NCBI GenBank assembly: GCA_002307065.1
Contig: DBTN01000011.1
Location: forward strand, 1-64,000
Origin: Akkermansiaceae bacterium UBA1315
GTDB taxonomy: Bacteria > Verrucomicrobiota > Verrucomicrobiia > Verrucomicrobiales > Akkermansiaceae
DNA length: 64,000 bases
Direction of reading: 5' to 3'
Numbering within the stretch: position 1 is the stretch's first letter; each line of letters starts with the position of its first letter. Under the pieces are notes generated by a model that made no database searches, was not told where the DNA came from, and saw only the letters and a program-made list of their open reading frames with translations. Positions 53,194 to 62,415 of the stretch are shown here, one piece after another. The position numbers and the translations under genes were made by a program.

Positions 53194-54576
53194 TCAGTTT
53201 TCCAGACAAGCTGTTCCGTAAACGGTAAAACCGGTTGATTCTTCGATTTTGATATCGAGGATTTGACCGGTTAATCGGTCAGGATCGCCATCGAAGATGA
53301 CGATTTTGTTTTGAGGAGTGCGGCCGGACAACCGGTTTGGGTTGCTCTTGGAAGGGCCTTCGCAAAGGACCTGCTGATGAGTGCCGACGAGTGCGTTGTT
53401 TTTCTCGATGGCGAGGCGGTCGACCACTTCGAGCAAACGGCGATTGCGGTCGCCTTTGACTTCTTCGCTCAGCTGGTCGTCCATTTCGGCGGCAGGAGTG
53501 TTGCGGCGTTTCGAGTAACGGAAAACGAAAGCGTTGTCGAACTGCAGCCGTTCGACGGTGTCGAGTGTGGCTTGGAAGTCCTCCTCTGTTTCGCCGGGAA
53601 ATCCGACGATGATGTCGGTGGTGATCGCGATCCCAGGTCGCGCCGCTTTCATTTTTTCGCAAATCTCGATGAACTTTTCATTCTTATACGGCCGGCGCAT
53701 GATTTTCAAAATGCGGTCCGAGCCACTCTGCATCGGGAAATGGATGTGGGAGCAGAGCTTTGGGAGATAAGTGAAAGCGGCGATCAAATCATCGCGATAC
53801 CCGATAGGATGGGGCGAGGTAAACCGGATGCGTTCGATGCCTTCGATTTCGTGAACCGCTTCGAGCAATTGGACAAATGGCGACTTTCCATCGATTTTCG
53901 GAAACTCGGTGCGTCCGTAAAGATTGACGATTTGGCCGAGAAGCGTGACTTCCTTGACGCCGTGTGCCGCCAAATGTCGGACTTCTCCCACGATTTCGGC
54001 AATCGGGCGACCGCGTTCTTTTCCCCGGGTGTCCGGGACGATGCAGAAGGAGCAGCGCATGTTACAGCCCTGCATGATCGAAACAAATGCCGAGGCGTTT
54101 TTCGCTTTCGGGAGATGATCGCGGATGGTGTTTTGCGAGCCTTCTTCGTCGGCAATGTCACAGACGTTCAGTCCGTGAAGCGATAGCGCGGGATCGTCCA
54201 TCCGCGCTTCCAGGCGTCGGCGGAGGATGGTGTCGACGTATTCAAAAACCTTGTGGTATTTCTGCGTGCCGACGACGACGTCCAACCGGGGAATCGACTG
54301 GAAAAGCTCTTCACCACGAGATTGAGCCATGCAGCCCATGAATCCGTAAACGACGTGGGGTCTTCGGACTCGTGGGTTGTTGGTCATCATGCCCATTTTT
54401 CCCAGCGCCTTTTGTTCGGCCTGATCGCGCACGGAGCAGGTGTTGATCAAAATGGCGTCGGCGTCTGTCTCATCGGTCGTGACCGTGTAACCGCCTTCGA
54501 CGAACATGCGGGCGACCTGTTCGGAGTCGCGCTCATTCATCTGGCAGCCATAGGTTTTGACGTAGACCTTGGGCAT
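53194..54576 (-). CDS. miaB: tRNA-2-methylthio-N6-isopentenyladenosine37 synthase MiaB
   Basis: 460-residue radical SAM methylthiotransferase that modifies A37 of tRNAs reading UNN codons. The N-terminal UPF0004 domain (MPKVYVKTYGCQMNERDSEQ) has three Cys for the auxiliary cluster. The radical SAM motif is GCNMRCSFCIVP (near residue 170), and there is a C-terminal TRAM domain. The features fit MiaB rather than MtaB or RimO. The gene downstream is a small unknown one on the same strand that starts upstream at 55097, so the pair may be co-transcribed. Confidence 0.95.
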   Translation of the reverse strand: MPKVYVKTYGCQMNERDSEQVARMFVEGGYTVTTDETDADAILINTCSVRDQAEQKALGKMGMMTNNPRVRRPHVVYGFMGCMAQSRGEELFQSIPRLDVVVGTQKYHKVFEYVDTILRRRLEARMDDPALSLHGLNVCDIADEEGSQNTIRDHLPKAKNASAFVSIMQGCNMRCSFCIVPDTRGKERGRPIAEIVGEVRHLAAHGVKEVTLLGQIVNLYGRTEFPKIDGKSPFVQLLEAVHEIEGIERIRFTSPHPIGYRDDLIAAFTYLPKLCSHIHFPMQSGSDRILKIMRRPYKNEKFIEICEKMKAARPGIAITTDIIVGFPGETEEDFQATLDTVERLQFDNAFVFRYSKRRNTPAAEMDDQLSEEVKGDRNRRLLEVVDRLAIEKNNALVGTHQQVLCEGPSKSNPNRLSGRTPQNKIVIFDGDPDRLTGQILDIKIEESTGFTVYGTACLEN

Positions 54577-54596
54577 GATTCGGAACCGGTTTAAAA

Positions 54597-55097
54597 TTAA
54601 GCGAGAGTCAGGCGTGGATCCGACTCGATTTTTTCGGTCAGCACGGGCCAGCCGCCTGGCACCTGAAGATTGAAGCAGTGGAGATAGAGCGTGAACATTT
54701 TCGGATCGAAGATGTCGACCAAGCGATCGACGGTCGCGTCGAGGCGTTCCTTATCGAGATTTTTAGGAAGATCTCCTACGACCGAGCCTTTGCCGTCGTG
54801 GGGAATGCCGAGTCCGTCGCAGAACATGCCGAGCATCGATTGCTGGGCGGACATCAGGTAGGCCTGAAGGATGTGCTCGCCGATGGTGTCACAAGCGTTG
54901 ATTTTGAGTGTTTTGTGAATCCAGGCGTATTGATCGGCCAAGGATTTCTTTTGGATGAAAACCGGGCGAAGTTTGCGGTTTCCGGCGAGCGTTGCGACGG
55001 CGGACTTGTAGACGTTGCGGTCGTTGGCGCGGAACCAATCGAGCATTTCAGTCACAAGAGCGGGATCGACGGCGGTGTAGAGTTCGTGGGCTTTCAC
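54597..55097 (-). CDS. Conserved-looking helical protein, unknown function
   Basis: 166 residues starting MKAHELYTAVDPALVTEMLDWFRANDRNVYKSAVATLA. It is mostly helical, without signal peptide or membrane segment, with several Cys spread singly. I do not recognise a family. It lies 20 bases upstream of miaB on the same strand, so it may share its transcript, but no functional link is apparent. Confidence 0.75.
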   Translation of the reverse strand: MKAHELYTAVDPALVTEMLDWFRANDRNVYKSAVATLAGNRKLRPVFIQKKSLADQYAWIHKTLKINACDTIGEHILQAYLMSAQQSMLGMFCDGLGIPHDGKGSVVGDLPKNLDKERLDATVDRLVDIFDPKMFTLYLHCFNLQVPGGWPVLTEKIESDPRLTLA

Positions 55098-55250
55098 GGT
55101 GGGGAAAAATTAAAGTCGGGCAGTGAAGTCCGAGTCTTGCCACATGGCAAGGCCGGAGACCGGTTCTTTAATCGGTTTGAGTCGTTATTTTAGAACCAGT
55201 CCCAGCGGCTTCTGAAGACGGGGGTCGATCGGAACCTGAAAGGAAGGAGC

Positions 55251-56672
55251 TCAACGAAGGCCCAGAACTTTCGGCGCGCTGGCATTGCCAAACCGGTCGA
55301 TGGCGGTGAAGGCGACGGCGTCGGCGCGAGGGATGGTGATGCCTCTGGAGGAGGCGGGGGCAATTTGGACGGTGCGCCATGTCCGGCCGGTCCGCGCTTG
55401 GATGGCGACTTTTGCGGTATGTTTGTCAGGCACCCAACGGACAAAGGTTCCATTCCCCTGGAGAGCTGCACTGACTCCGGGGGCGGCGGGGGAGGATTTA
55501 TTGATCCAGGGCATCGGTGGAATGGCGGCCGGTTGGGTGTAGGTGTTTGCGAGTCGGGTGGCGATTCCTCCTTGATTGCGCACGAGGCTTTTGGCGCTCC
55601 AATGGATGTGACCGTTCCAGTTTTTCCCGATTTTGCGGGTGAGATCGATTTGGTTGGTGATTTCCGATGCGGGGCGTCCGGGATCTTCGGAAGAATTGAT
55701 TCGCGAGGTCGCGATGCCGGGCCAAACGGGACGGCTGCCTTGGCTGCGCCACCAGTTGAGGAGGGCGGGGAAACTTTGCTTTTGAGGGGAAATGCGCCAG
55801 TAGAGCTGAGGCGCGAGGTAGTCGACCCAGCCATTTTTCAACCATTTTCGGGAGTCTCCGGCGAGTTGTTCGTAGGAATCCAAGCCGGCCTCGATTCCGC
55901 TGGGAACGCCAGGGCGCCAAATGCCGAACGGGCTGATTCCGACACGGACCCAGGATTTCTGACGTTTTACGGCCGAATAGAGATTGCTGACGAAGTCATC
56001 AACATAGGCGCGACGTTGGGCCGGGGATTTGCCATCGGCAAAGCGGAGGTTCCCGGAAGGATAGGGGTAAAAATAGTCGTCGAGATGAACGCCATCGATG
56101 TCGTAACGTCGGACCACATCGAGAATGACGTTGAGGGCGCGGCTGCGGGTATCCGGGTGGGCGGGATCGCACCAGACCATGGTGCCAAAGCGTTTGGTGA
56201 TGTGGGGCGAGGATCGGGTGACGTGGTTCGATGCGGCTTTCTGCGAGGTGTTGGAAAGCGCGCGAAAGGGGTTGAACCAAGCGTGCACTTCGATGCCGCG
56301 GGCATGGGCTTCACGAATGCAATAAGCGAGCGGGTCGTAGCCGGGTGAGCGGCCCATGGTGCCGGTCAGGCACGAGGACCAAGGCTCGATCGAGGAGGCG
56401 TAGACCGCGTCACACTGGGGGCGGACTTGGAAAATGACGGCGTTCATTTTCAGGGCGGCCAGTTTGTCGAGAATGGTGCGCATTTCCGCCTGTTGGCGAT
56501 CGGCGCTGAGGCCAGGAGAGCTTGGCCAATCGATGTTGTAAATGCAGGCGATCCACGCGGCGCGGAATTCCCGGGCGATCATCGGAGGTTTTTCGTTCGA
56601 GGGGGCGTAGTTTTGAGCGAAGCCCAGCGACGAAAAGATGAGGAAAAGGAGGGAGGTAGCCAGACGAACCAT
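55251..56672 (-). CDS. Secreted GH10-like (DUF187/YngK family) glycosidase
   Basis: 473 residues with signal peptide (MVRLATSLLFLIFSSLGFAQ) and a TIM-barrel domain of the glycosyl hydrolase-like 10 family: REFRAAWIACIYNIDWPS near residue 36, MNAVIFQVRPQCDAVY, and DGVHLDDYFYPYPSG with probable catalytic acids. A C-terminal fibronectin III-like segment (FVRWVPDKHTAKVAIQ...RFGNASAPKVLGLR) follows. ATG 56672 is chosen by the signal peptide; the open frame goes far upstream through the next gene and is spurious. The substrate is unknown; a surface or exopolysaccharide glycan is likely. Confidence 0.88.
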   Translation of the reverse strand: MVRLATSLLFLIFSSLGFAQNYAPSNEKPPMIAREFRAAWIACIYNIDWPSSPGLSADRQQAEMRTILDKLAALKMNAVIFQVRPQCDAVYASSIEPWSSCLTGTMGRSPGYDPLAYCIREAHARGIEVHAWFNPFRALSNTSQKAASNHVTRSSPHITKRFGTMVWCDPAHPDTRSRALNVILDVVRRYDIDGVHLDDYFYPYPSGNLRFADGKSPAQRRAYVDDFVSNLYSAVKRQKSWVRVGISPFGIWRPGVPSGIEAGLDSYEQLAGDSRKWLKNGWVDYLAPQLYWRISPQKQSFPALLNWWRSQGSRPVWPGIATSRINSSEDPGRPASEITNQIDLTRKIGKNWNGHIHWSAKSLVRNQGGIATRLANTYTQPAAIPPMPWINKSSPAAPGVSAALQGNGTFVRWVPDKHTAKVAIQARTGRTWRTVQIAPASSRGITIPRADAVAFTAIDRFGNASAPKVLGLR

Positions 56673-56764
56673 GGGCTGAGCGTGGCGGTGCAAACCGGTT
56701 ATCGCAAGCGTGTTGGTCGCCGAAGATGCGCGAAATGGCCGCCCGGTTTTTCGATGCGGGAGAT

Positions 56765-57481
56765 TTACTTTGAACGAAGACTCTGGTCGAAAATGACGGC
56801 GGCACCCGCCAGGATGAGCCAGAAGGCGAACAGGAAAAGGCTGTTGATCGCGAGTTGCGGGTAGCCGATTTTCAAAGCGTTGAGGGCGGGATAGGGGTAA
56901 GTTTGCCAAAGGTGGCCGTAACCGAGGAGCACCATTTCGTAAATGACCAGATAACCGAACCACCACCCGAGATCGTGAAGTTTCAGTTGGCCGCGTTCGC
57001 GAAACGCCAGCCAATGAAATAGTACGAGCAACGGATTTAAATAATGCAAACCGGTTTCGGAGATCGTTTCGATGCCGCTGACTTGCCGATAAGCGCGCAA
57101 CCCCATCGCCTGAAAACCGAACGCGACCAAAAGCATGTTCACCACCAATCCGCCCTCGATCACTGCCCAGATTCGGCGCTGTTGAAGACCTTTCCAGCGC
57201 ATCGCTCGACCGGTATAAAACACGGCGACCAAGAGATTTGTTGAGATGGTGAAAAATGTGAACGGTTTCAGCAGTGCGGCCGCCAGGGTGTAACCTTTCG
57301 CGAGCAGTGGCGGAAAGGAGATCGCCAATTGCAGCATTACCGCACCCCATGCGAAAAACGCGATGATCGCTGCAAAGGTCTCGAATCCCGGTTGGCGGTC
57401 CTTTTCCCCGCAAGTTCCAGCACAGAACTCTTTCCGAGTCCGGGAGTTGGGAGATCGCGAAAAAGCTGGAACCTGCGACAT
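56765..57481 (-). CDS. Pr6Pr family membrane protein
   Basis: Up to 238 residues (the first ~30 may be untranslated) with six hydrophobic helices. Motif FFTISTNLLVAVFY in the second/third helix region and the spaced aromatic/Asn pattern match the Pr6Pr family (related to FAR-17a/AIG1), whose function in bacteria is unknown. It stands alone, 92 bases upstream of the glycosidase gene on the same strand. Confidence 0.75.
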   Translation of the reverse strand: MSQVPAFSRSPNSRTRKEFCAGTCGEKDRQPGFETFAAIIAFFAWGAVMLQLAISFPPLLAKGYTLAAALLKPFTFFTISTNLLVAVFYTGRAMRWKGLQQRRIWAVIEGGLVVNMLLVAFGFQAMGLRAYRQVSGIETISETGLHYLNPLLVLFHWLAFRERGQLKLHDLGWWFGYLVIYEMVLLGYGHLWQTYPYPALNALKIGYPQLAINSLFLFAFWLILAGAAVIFDQSLRSK

Positions 57482-57663
57482 GGCGGTTGGGGAAAGCCCA
57501 TGAAAAACCTAGCTGCGATTCGCCGAGAAGAGAGTTTCTGGCCGGAGGATTTTCGGGCTAGAATCTTTCATGGCGGTTTTGGAAGGAAGCCGTCTGACTG
57601 GGAAAACGGGATTTACAGAAAGAGTGAGCGGCGCTTTGGTGTAGATCTGTGGAAATTAAACCT

Positions 57664-58680
57664 ATGATCAAACCGCTTGCCGTTTTCAGTTTTGTATTTG
57701 GCTCCTGCATTCTTCCGTCGCTGGCGGAGTCGGGAGATGGATGGGTCTCTTTTCCTGGCGGCAAGGGCCCGGGTTCGGGGAAACATGTCGTTTTGCTCGC
57801 AGGTGACGAAGAATACCGGTCGGAGGAATCGATGCCGATGTTGGCGAAAATCCTCAGCGAGCGCCACGGATTCAAGACCACCGTGCTTTTCTCGATCGAT
57901 GGCGAAGGTTTCATTGCTCCGGGTGCGGGGGAGAGTTTGGGTAAACCGGACACTCTGGACTCGGCGGACGCGTTGATCCTTGGCCTGCGTTTCCGAAAAT
58001 ATCCGAACGAGGTGATGAAAAAATTCGACGACGCCGTCCAGCGAGGCGTGCCGCTGATTGCCACCCGGACCAGCACCCATGCGTTTAACCTTCCAAAAGA
58101 AAGCGAGTATTACCGCTACAGTTGGAACAATCAGGGCGGCTTCGGCAAAAGCGTGCTCGGTGAGACATGGGTCAACCACTGGGGAAAACACAAGGCGGAG
58201 GCGACTCTGGCCGTGATCGAACCCGGTGCTGAAAAAAATCCGTTGCTCAATGGGGTGAAGGATATCTTCGGCGACACGGATGTTTACGAGGTGCACCCGC
58301 CAGCGGATGCGACCATTTTGCTCCGCGGTCAGGTCTTAAAAACGATGGAGAAAGATTCCGGTCCTGCGGATTACCAGAAGACCACTGCCGGAAAAGTCGA
58401 GCAACCGGTCAATGATCCGATGATGCCGGTCGCATGGACCCGTGAAGTGAAAAATGCCTCGGGGAAAACGAACAAAGTGCTCACCACCACCATGGCTTCC
58501 GCGACGGATCTCACGAATGAAGACCTTCGTCGTTTGTTGGTGAATGGCGTCTATTGGGGACTGGGCCTGAAGGTTCCTGCGAAAGCGGATGTCACGATCG
58601 TCGGGGAATTTGTGCCCAGCAAATATGACTTCAACGGTTTCAAAAAAGGGGTGAAGGCTCAGGATTTCGACCTGAAGTAA
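57664..58680 (+). CDS. Secreted ThuA-domain protein
   Basis: 338 residues. A signal peptide (MIKPLAVFSFVFGSCILPSLAE) is followed by a ThuA/glutamine-amidotransferase-like fold starting HVVLLAGDEEYRSEESMPMLAKIL. ThuA homologues in this phylum are often linked to sugar or glycan degradation; the catalytic role is not settled. ATG 57664 fits the signal peptide. It is followed by a perfect bidirectional terminator shared with the convergent amidase gene. Confidence 0.88.
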   Translation: MIKPLAVFSFVFGSCILPSLAESGDGWVSFPGGKGPGSGKHVVLLAGDEEYRSEESMPMLAKILSERHGFKTTVLFSIDGEGFIAPGAGESLGKPDTLDSADALILGLRFRKYPNEVMKKFDDAVQRGVPLIATRTSTHAFNLPKESEYYRYSWNNQGGFGKSVLGETWVNHWGKHKAEATLAVIEPGAEKNPLLNGVKDIFGDTDVYEVHPPADATILLRGQVLKTMEKDSGPADYQKTTAGKVEQPVNDPMMPVAWTREVKNASGKTNKVLTTTMASATDLTNEDLRRLLVNGVYWGLGLKVPAKADVTIVGEFVPSKYDFNGFKKGVKAQDFDLK

Positions 58681-58693
58681 GCGTTGCTCTCTT

Positions 58694-58732
58694 AAAAAAA
58701 GACCGGTCGGAGGGTCCGACCGGTCTTTTTTT
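58694..58732. terminator. Bidirectional terminator between ThuA and amidase genes
   Basis: Perfect 17-bp inverted repeat: AAAAAAAGACCGGTCGG (58694-58710), 5-base loop, CCGACCGGTCTTTTTTT (58716-58732). T tracts on both strands. Each arm holds GACCGGTC, an instance of the over-represented ACCGGT motif. Confidence 0.92.
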
Positions 58733-58739
58733 GAAATTT

Positions 58740-59597
58740 TTACGAGCGCCAGCGTTTCGTCAGGTCTCCGTAGGCGTCGATTCTTCGATCGCGGAAGAAC
58801 GGCCAAATGCGACGGAAGTCTTCGACGTTTTTGAAATCGACGTCGTGATAGAGGATTTCTTCCTTTTCCGTCGATGCCTTGGCGACCAATTCTCCGTAGG
58901 GATTCGCGACAAAAGAGCGGCCCCAGAATTCCGTGTCACCTTCCGGGCCGGTTCGATTCACTGCGGCCAGATAGCAGCCATTCGCAACCGCGTGACCGCG
59001 CTGCACGGTTTCCCAAGCGCAATGCTGGGCGTCACCGAGGACCGGTTTTTCTTCCGGCAGCCAACCGATCGCCGTCGGATAGACGAGCAATTGCGCGCCC
59101 CCGAGTGCCATGAGTCGCGCCGCTTCCGGATACCACTGGTCCCAACAAATCAGCACGCCGATTTTTCCAAATTGCGTATCCCAGACCGGCCAGCCGGAGT
59201 CGCCAGGGGTGAAGTAGAATTTTTCCTCAAATCCCGGGTCCTGCGGAATATGGGATTTGCGATAAAGGCCGAGCAACGATCCGTCGGCGTCGTGAACACT
59301 CGCGGTATTGTGGTAAAGTCCCGGCCCACGATGCTCAAAAAGCGATGAAACGAGCACGATCCCTAATTCGCCCGCGATCTTTCCCAGTCGGTCCGTCACC
59401 GGTCCCGGTAGCGGATCGGCGAGGTCAAAACGTTCCGTATCCTCAACGGTGCAAAAATAGGGAGTGAGAAAAAGTTCCTGCGTTACGACGATCTGAGCGC
59501 CGTTCGCAGCGGCCTCGCGCATGAGTTTTTCGTGATGATCAAAAGACTCCGCCTTGCTGGCGAAGGTCCGTGATTGAAGAAGTGCGAGACGAGGCAT
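58740..59597 (-). CDS. aguB: N-carbamoylputrescine amidase-type carbon-nitrogen hydrolase
   Basis: 285-residue nitrilase-superfamily enzyme. Catalytic triad positions are Glu41 (VTQELFL), Lys114 (YRKSHIPQDPG) and Cys151 (VLICWDQWYPEAARLMALGGA). IPQDPGFEEKFYF and WDQWYPEAAR are typical of AguB, which hydrolyses N-carbamoylputrescine to putrescine in the agmatine route. No agmatine deiminase (aguA) lies next to it in the window. An alternative is another omega-amidase-like activity, less likely given these motifs. Confidence 0.9.
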   Translation of the reverse strand: MPRLALLQSRTFASKAESFDHHEKLMREAAANGAQIVVTQELFLTPYFCTVEDTERFDLADPLPGPVTDRLGKIAGELGIVLVSSLFEHRGPGLYHNTASVHDADGSLLGLYRKSHIPQDPGFEEKFYFTPGDSGWPVWDTQFGKIGVLICWDQWYPEAARLMALGGAQLLVYPTAIGWLPEEKPVLGDAQHCAWETVQRGHAVANGCYLAAVNRTGPEGDTEFWGRSFVANPYGELVAKASTEKEEILYHDVDFKNVEDFRRIWPFFRDRRIDAYGDLTKRWRS

Positions 59598-59736
59598 GAC
59601 GGAGATTTAAGACCGGTCGCTCAAGAATCAAGGAAGATGCGGAGGCGGTTTGGTGAAGTGGTCCGAGGTTTTTTTGGCAACTTTTAACAAACTTGGCTTG
59701 ATTCTCAGGGGTAGGGGGCTAAAACCGCGCCCCTTC

Positions 59737-60621
59737 ATGTCCGAAGCCTCACCAACTCTCAAGATCGCGATTCCGAAAGGAAGCCTTCAAGAGCCGACGA
59801 TTGAACTCCTGGCGAAAGCCGGCTACGAGGTCTATGCGTCGTCGCGCGGTCTTCGCCCGTCGTCAAATGATGCCGAGCTGGATCTTTATTTGATCCGTGC
59901 TCAGGAAATCGGCCGTTACATTGGCCAAGGTTTTATCGATTGCGGCATCACCGGTTACGATTGGGCGTATGAAAACGGCGAAGAATTGGTCGATCTGGCC
60001 GAGCTTCCCTATTCCCGCGCCACCCCGCGCCCGACTCGTTGGGTGCTGGTCGTCCCTGAAGATTCACCGATTCAGAAACCGGAAGACCTCGAAGGAAAAC
60101 GCATCGCGACCGAAGGGGTCGGCATCACCCAGCGCTATCTCAAAGAGCGCGGCATCAATGCTGAAGTCGAATTCTCTTGGGGTGCGACGGAGGTCAAGGT
60201 CCCTGATTTGGTCGATGCGATCGTTGATATCACGGAAACCGGTTCGTCCCTTAAAGCCAATCACCTGCGCATCGTCGATACGTTGTTGGTTTCGTTCCCG
60301 CACTTTTACGCCAGCCCTGCGGCCATGCTTGATCCTTGGAAAAAGGAGAAAATGGAACGCATCACCCTGTTGCTCAAAGCAGCGCTCGGTGCACGCGGAA
60401 AAGTCGGACTGAAAATGAATTTACCTCAAGACCGGTTGAAGGAGCTTCTTACGAAACTTCCTTCGCTTCGTCGCCCGACCGTCTCGCAACTTGCGGAAGA
60501 CGGATGGGTTGCTGTTGAGACAGTGATTGACGAAGTGGTCGTCAGAGACATCATCCCCGAGCTGAAACTTCTTGGGGCGGAAGGCATTATTGAGTATCCG
60601 CTCAATAAAATCGTTCCATAA
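59737..60621 (+). CDS. hisG: ATP phosphoribosyltransferase HisG, long form
   Basis: 294 residues, first enzyme of histidine synthesis. It is the long type with a C-terminal regulatory domain (about 220-294) and so does not need HisZ. It begins LKIAIPKGSLQEPTIELLAKAGYEV; PRPP-binding DAIVDITETGSSLKANHLR is near residue 170. ATG 59737 is chosen; the frame is open upstream without homology. It is 44 kb from hisF, so the histidine genes are dispersed. A 34-residue basic protein follows after 37 bases. Confidence 0.95.
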   Translation: MSEASPTLKIAIPKGSLQEPTIELLAKAGYEVYASSRGLRPSSNDAELDLYLIRAQEIGRYIGQGFIDCGITGYDWAYENGEELVDLAELPYSRATPRPTRWVLVVPEDSPIQKPEDLEGKRIATEGVGITQRYLKERGINAEVEFSWGATEVKVPDLVDAIVDITETGSSLKANHLRIVDTLLVSFPHFYASPAAMLDPWKKEKMERITLLLKAALGARGKVGLKMNLPQDRLKELLTKLPSLRRPTVSQLAEDGWVAVETVIDEVVVRDIIPELKLLGAEGIIEYPLNKIVP

Positions 60622-60658
60622 CCCCTTTCATCGCAAACCAACCCCGAACGCAAACGCC

Positions 60659-60763
60659 ATGGGCTCCATCAAGAAACGCCGTAAGACCAAGATCAACAAG
60701 CACAAGCGCAAAAAGCGCATGAAGCAGAACCGCCACAAAAAGCGTCTCCGCTACAAGTCCTAG
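60659..60763 (+). CDS. AURKAIP1/COX24-like small basic ribosome-associated protein
   Basis: 34 residues: MGSIKKRRKTKINKHKRKKR followed by MKQNRHKKRLRYKS. It is nearly all Lys/Arg/His. It matches the small AURKAIP1/COX24-domain proteins (bS22-like) found in several bacterial phyla, which bind the small ribosomal subunit. A terminator follows 26 bases downstream. Too short for most gene finders; supported by composition and its own terminator. Confidence 0.85.
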   Translation: MGSIKKRRKTKINKHKRKKRMKQNRHKKRLRYKS

Positions 60764-60789
60764 TCTCTAGGAAACGTGATTTGTTAATG

Positions 60790-60832
60790 AGCCAGAGTTC
60801 CGGATTTCCCGGTTCTCTGGCTTGTTGTTTTT
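60790..60832 (+). terminator. Terminator after the AURKAIP1-like gene
   Basis: 8-bp stem AGCCAGAG/CTCTGGCT with an inner CCGG/CCGG pairing, followed by TGTTGTTTTT. Confidence 0.8.
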
Positions 60833-60853
60833 AAATCCGCGCTATTATCGATC

Positions 60854-61651
60854 ATGAGTTTACAGGTGGTGGTCGACTTTCAAGTCGTGGATGAGTCCGC
60901 GGATTGGATCGTCGTTAACAAACCGGCTCCGCTCATCGTTCATCCGGCCAATAAAAAGCCCGAGCCGACCTTGCTGGGCGGGCTGGAAGTGTTACTCGCC
61001 TACGAGATGGAGAACGGCGCTTGCCCGGCGATCGTTACCCGTTTGGATCGGGAAACCAGTGGGCTGGTTTTAGTTGCGAAGCACACGGCCGCCGCACGGG
61101 AATTGGGGATGATCTTCGAACGTCGTGAAGCGAAAAAGCAATATCTGGCAGTGGTTTTAGGCTGGCCGGAAAAAGATGAATGGGAATGCGGCGAGCCGAT
61201 CGCTCGCGCGGGTGAGCTGGGATTTTCCGAAATTTGGGTGAAACAAATCACGCACGAAGTCGGGAAAAAATGTTCGACGCGATTTCAGGTGGAAAGCCGG
61301 TTTGAGCGAGCGGAGGGGAAATTTGCGCTCGTGCGTTGTTTTCCCGAAACCGGTCGGATGCACCAGATTCGCGTTCATTTGGCGCACGGCGGCCACCCCA
61401 TTGTCGGGGATAAACTTTATTCCGGAACGGGCGCGGAATATATCGAATGGATGGAAACCGGCTGGACGGCAGCGTTGGGAAATCGGCTGTTTTTGCCGCG
61501 TCACGCACTGCACGCGGCGGTGCTGGAAGTTCCGTGGGGTGGGGGATGGATCAAGTGGGAGGCGGAACTTTCACCGGATTTGAACGATTTTATCGCAGGG
61601 AGGAACGTCCAGGAAACGCCGGGGATTGTCATCTGGAGTAGGCACGACTAG
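60854..61651 (+). CDS. RluA family pseudouridine synthase
   Basis: 265 residues. The catalytic motif TRLDRETSGLVLVAK (Asp near residue 65) and GRMHQIRVHLAHGGHPIVGDKLY are clear RluA-family signatures. There is no S4 domain at the N terminus. Target uridines in rRNA or tRNA cannot be read from the sequence. It heads a short gene chain with nif3 and mpg (gaps of 8 bases and an ATGA overlap). Confidence 0.92.
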   Translation: MSLQVVVDFQVVDESADWIVVNKPAPLIVHPANKKPEPTLLGGLEVLLAYEMENGACPAIVTRLDRETSGLVLVAKHTAAARELGMIFERREAKKQYLAVVLGWPEKDEWECGEPIARAGELGFSEIWVKQITHEVGKKCSTRFQVESRFERAEGKFALVRCFPETGRMHQIRVHLAHGGHPIVGDKLYSGTGAEYIEWMETGWTAALGNRLFLPRHALHAAVLEVPWGGGWIKWEAELSPDLNDFIAGRNVQETPGIVIWSRHD

Positions 61652-61659
61652 GGTGGAGA

Positions 61660-62415
61660 ATGGTTTCGCTGGCAGAGCTTACGACATTTCTCGATGGAGG
61701 ATTAAAAACTTCATCGATCAAGGACTATCCCGGTGCGGTGAACGGTTTGCAGCTTGCAAATGAAGGAAAAGTCGAACGCGTGATCGCGGCGGTGGACGCT
61801 TCGCTCTCAGTGGTGGAAGCGGCGGCTCAGGGCGGACCCGGACTTTTGCTGGTTCATCACGGAATGTTTTGGCAAGGCGCGCAACCGGTGACCGGGGCGA
61901 TTTACCAAAAGCTCAAGGTCGCGATGGATGCGGGTTTGGCGATTTATTCTTCACATCTCCCGCTCGATATCCACCCGGAATGGGGGAACAATGTGCTGCT
62001 GGCAAATGCGATCGGCGTGACCGGTTTGCAGCCTTTTTTGGAATCAAAAGGCATGGCAATGGGGCTGCGCGGAGACTGGAAAGGTTCACGAGAAGAACTG
62101 CGGACCCAATTGGAAAAAGCGGTCGGCGGTCCGGTTCATGGATGTCCGGGAGGCGAAGAGCAGATTTCCACGGTGGGAATCGTTACCGGCGGAGCGGGCA
62201 GCGAAGTGGCGGCGGCGGCGGCGACCGGTGTTGACGCGTTTATCACCGGCGAAGGGCCTCACTGGAGCTTTCCGCTCGCCGAGGAATTGGGGCTGAATGT
62301 CTTCTACGCGGGCCACTACGCGACGGAAACTTTCGGGGTTAAAAAGTTGGCCGAAGTTTTGTCGGACCGGTTTGGGTTGCCGTGGGAATTTATCGATCGT
62401 CCGACCGGGTTATGA
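61660..62415 (+). CDS. Nif3-like dinuclear metal centre protein
   Basis: 251-residue NIF3/YbgI family protein forming hexameric rings with a dinuclear metal site. Ligand motifs: LLLVHHGMFW (near residue 66), SSHLPLD and GHYATE. Length is the short form without the inserted domain. Its biochemical role is unsettled in the literature (GTP cyclohydrolase I type 2 annotations are doubtful). It is coupled to mpg by an overlapping ATGA. Confidence 0.92.
   Translation: MVSLAELTTFLDGGLKTSSIKDYPGAVNGLQLANEGKVERVIAAVDASLSVVEAAAQGGPGLLLVHHGMFWQGAQPVTGAIYQKLKVAMDAGLAIYSSHLPLDIHPEWGNNVLLANAIGVTGLQPFLESKGMAMGLRGDWKGSREELRTQLEKAVGGPVHGCPGGEEQISTVGIVTGGAGSEVAAAAATGVDAFITGEGPHWSFPLAEELGLNVFYAGHYATETFGVKKLAEVLSDRFGLPWEFIDRPTGL

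Noticed and set aside
53311..54186. Long open frame antisense to miaB
   Set aside because: Complement of a highly conserved gene, no start signal, no domain.
56673..57413. Upstream extension of the GH10-like gene by 247 residues
   Set aside because: It overlaps the Pr6Pr gene, and a clear signal peptide begins at 56672.
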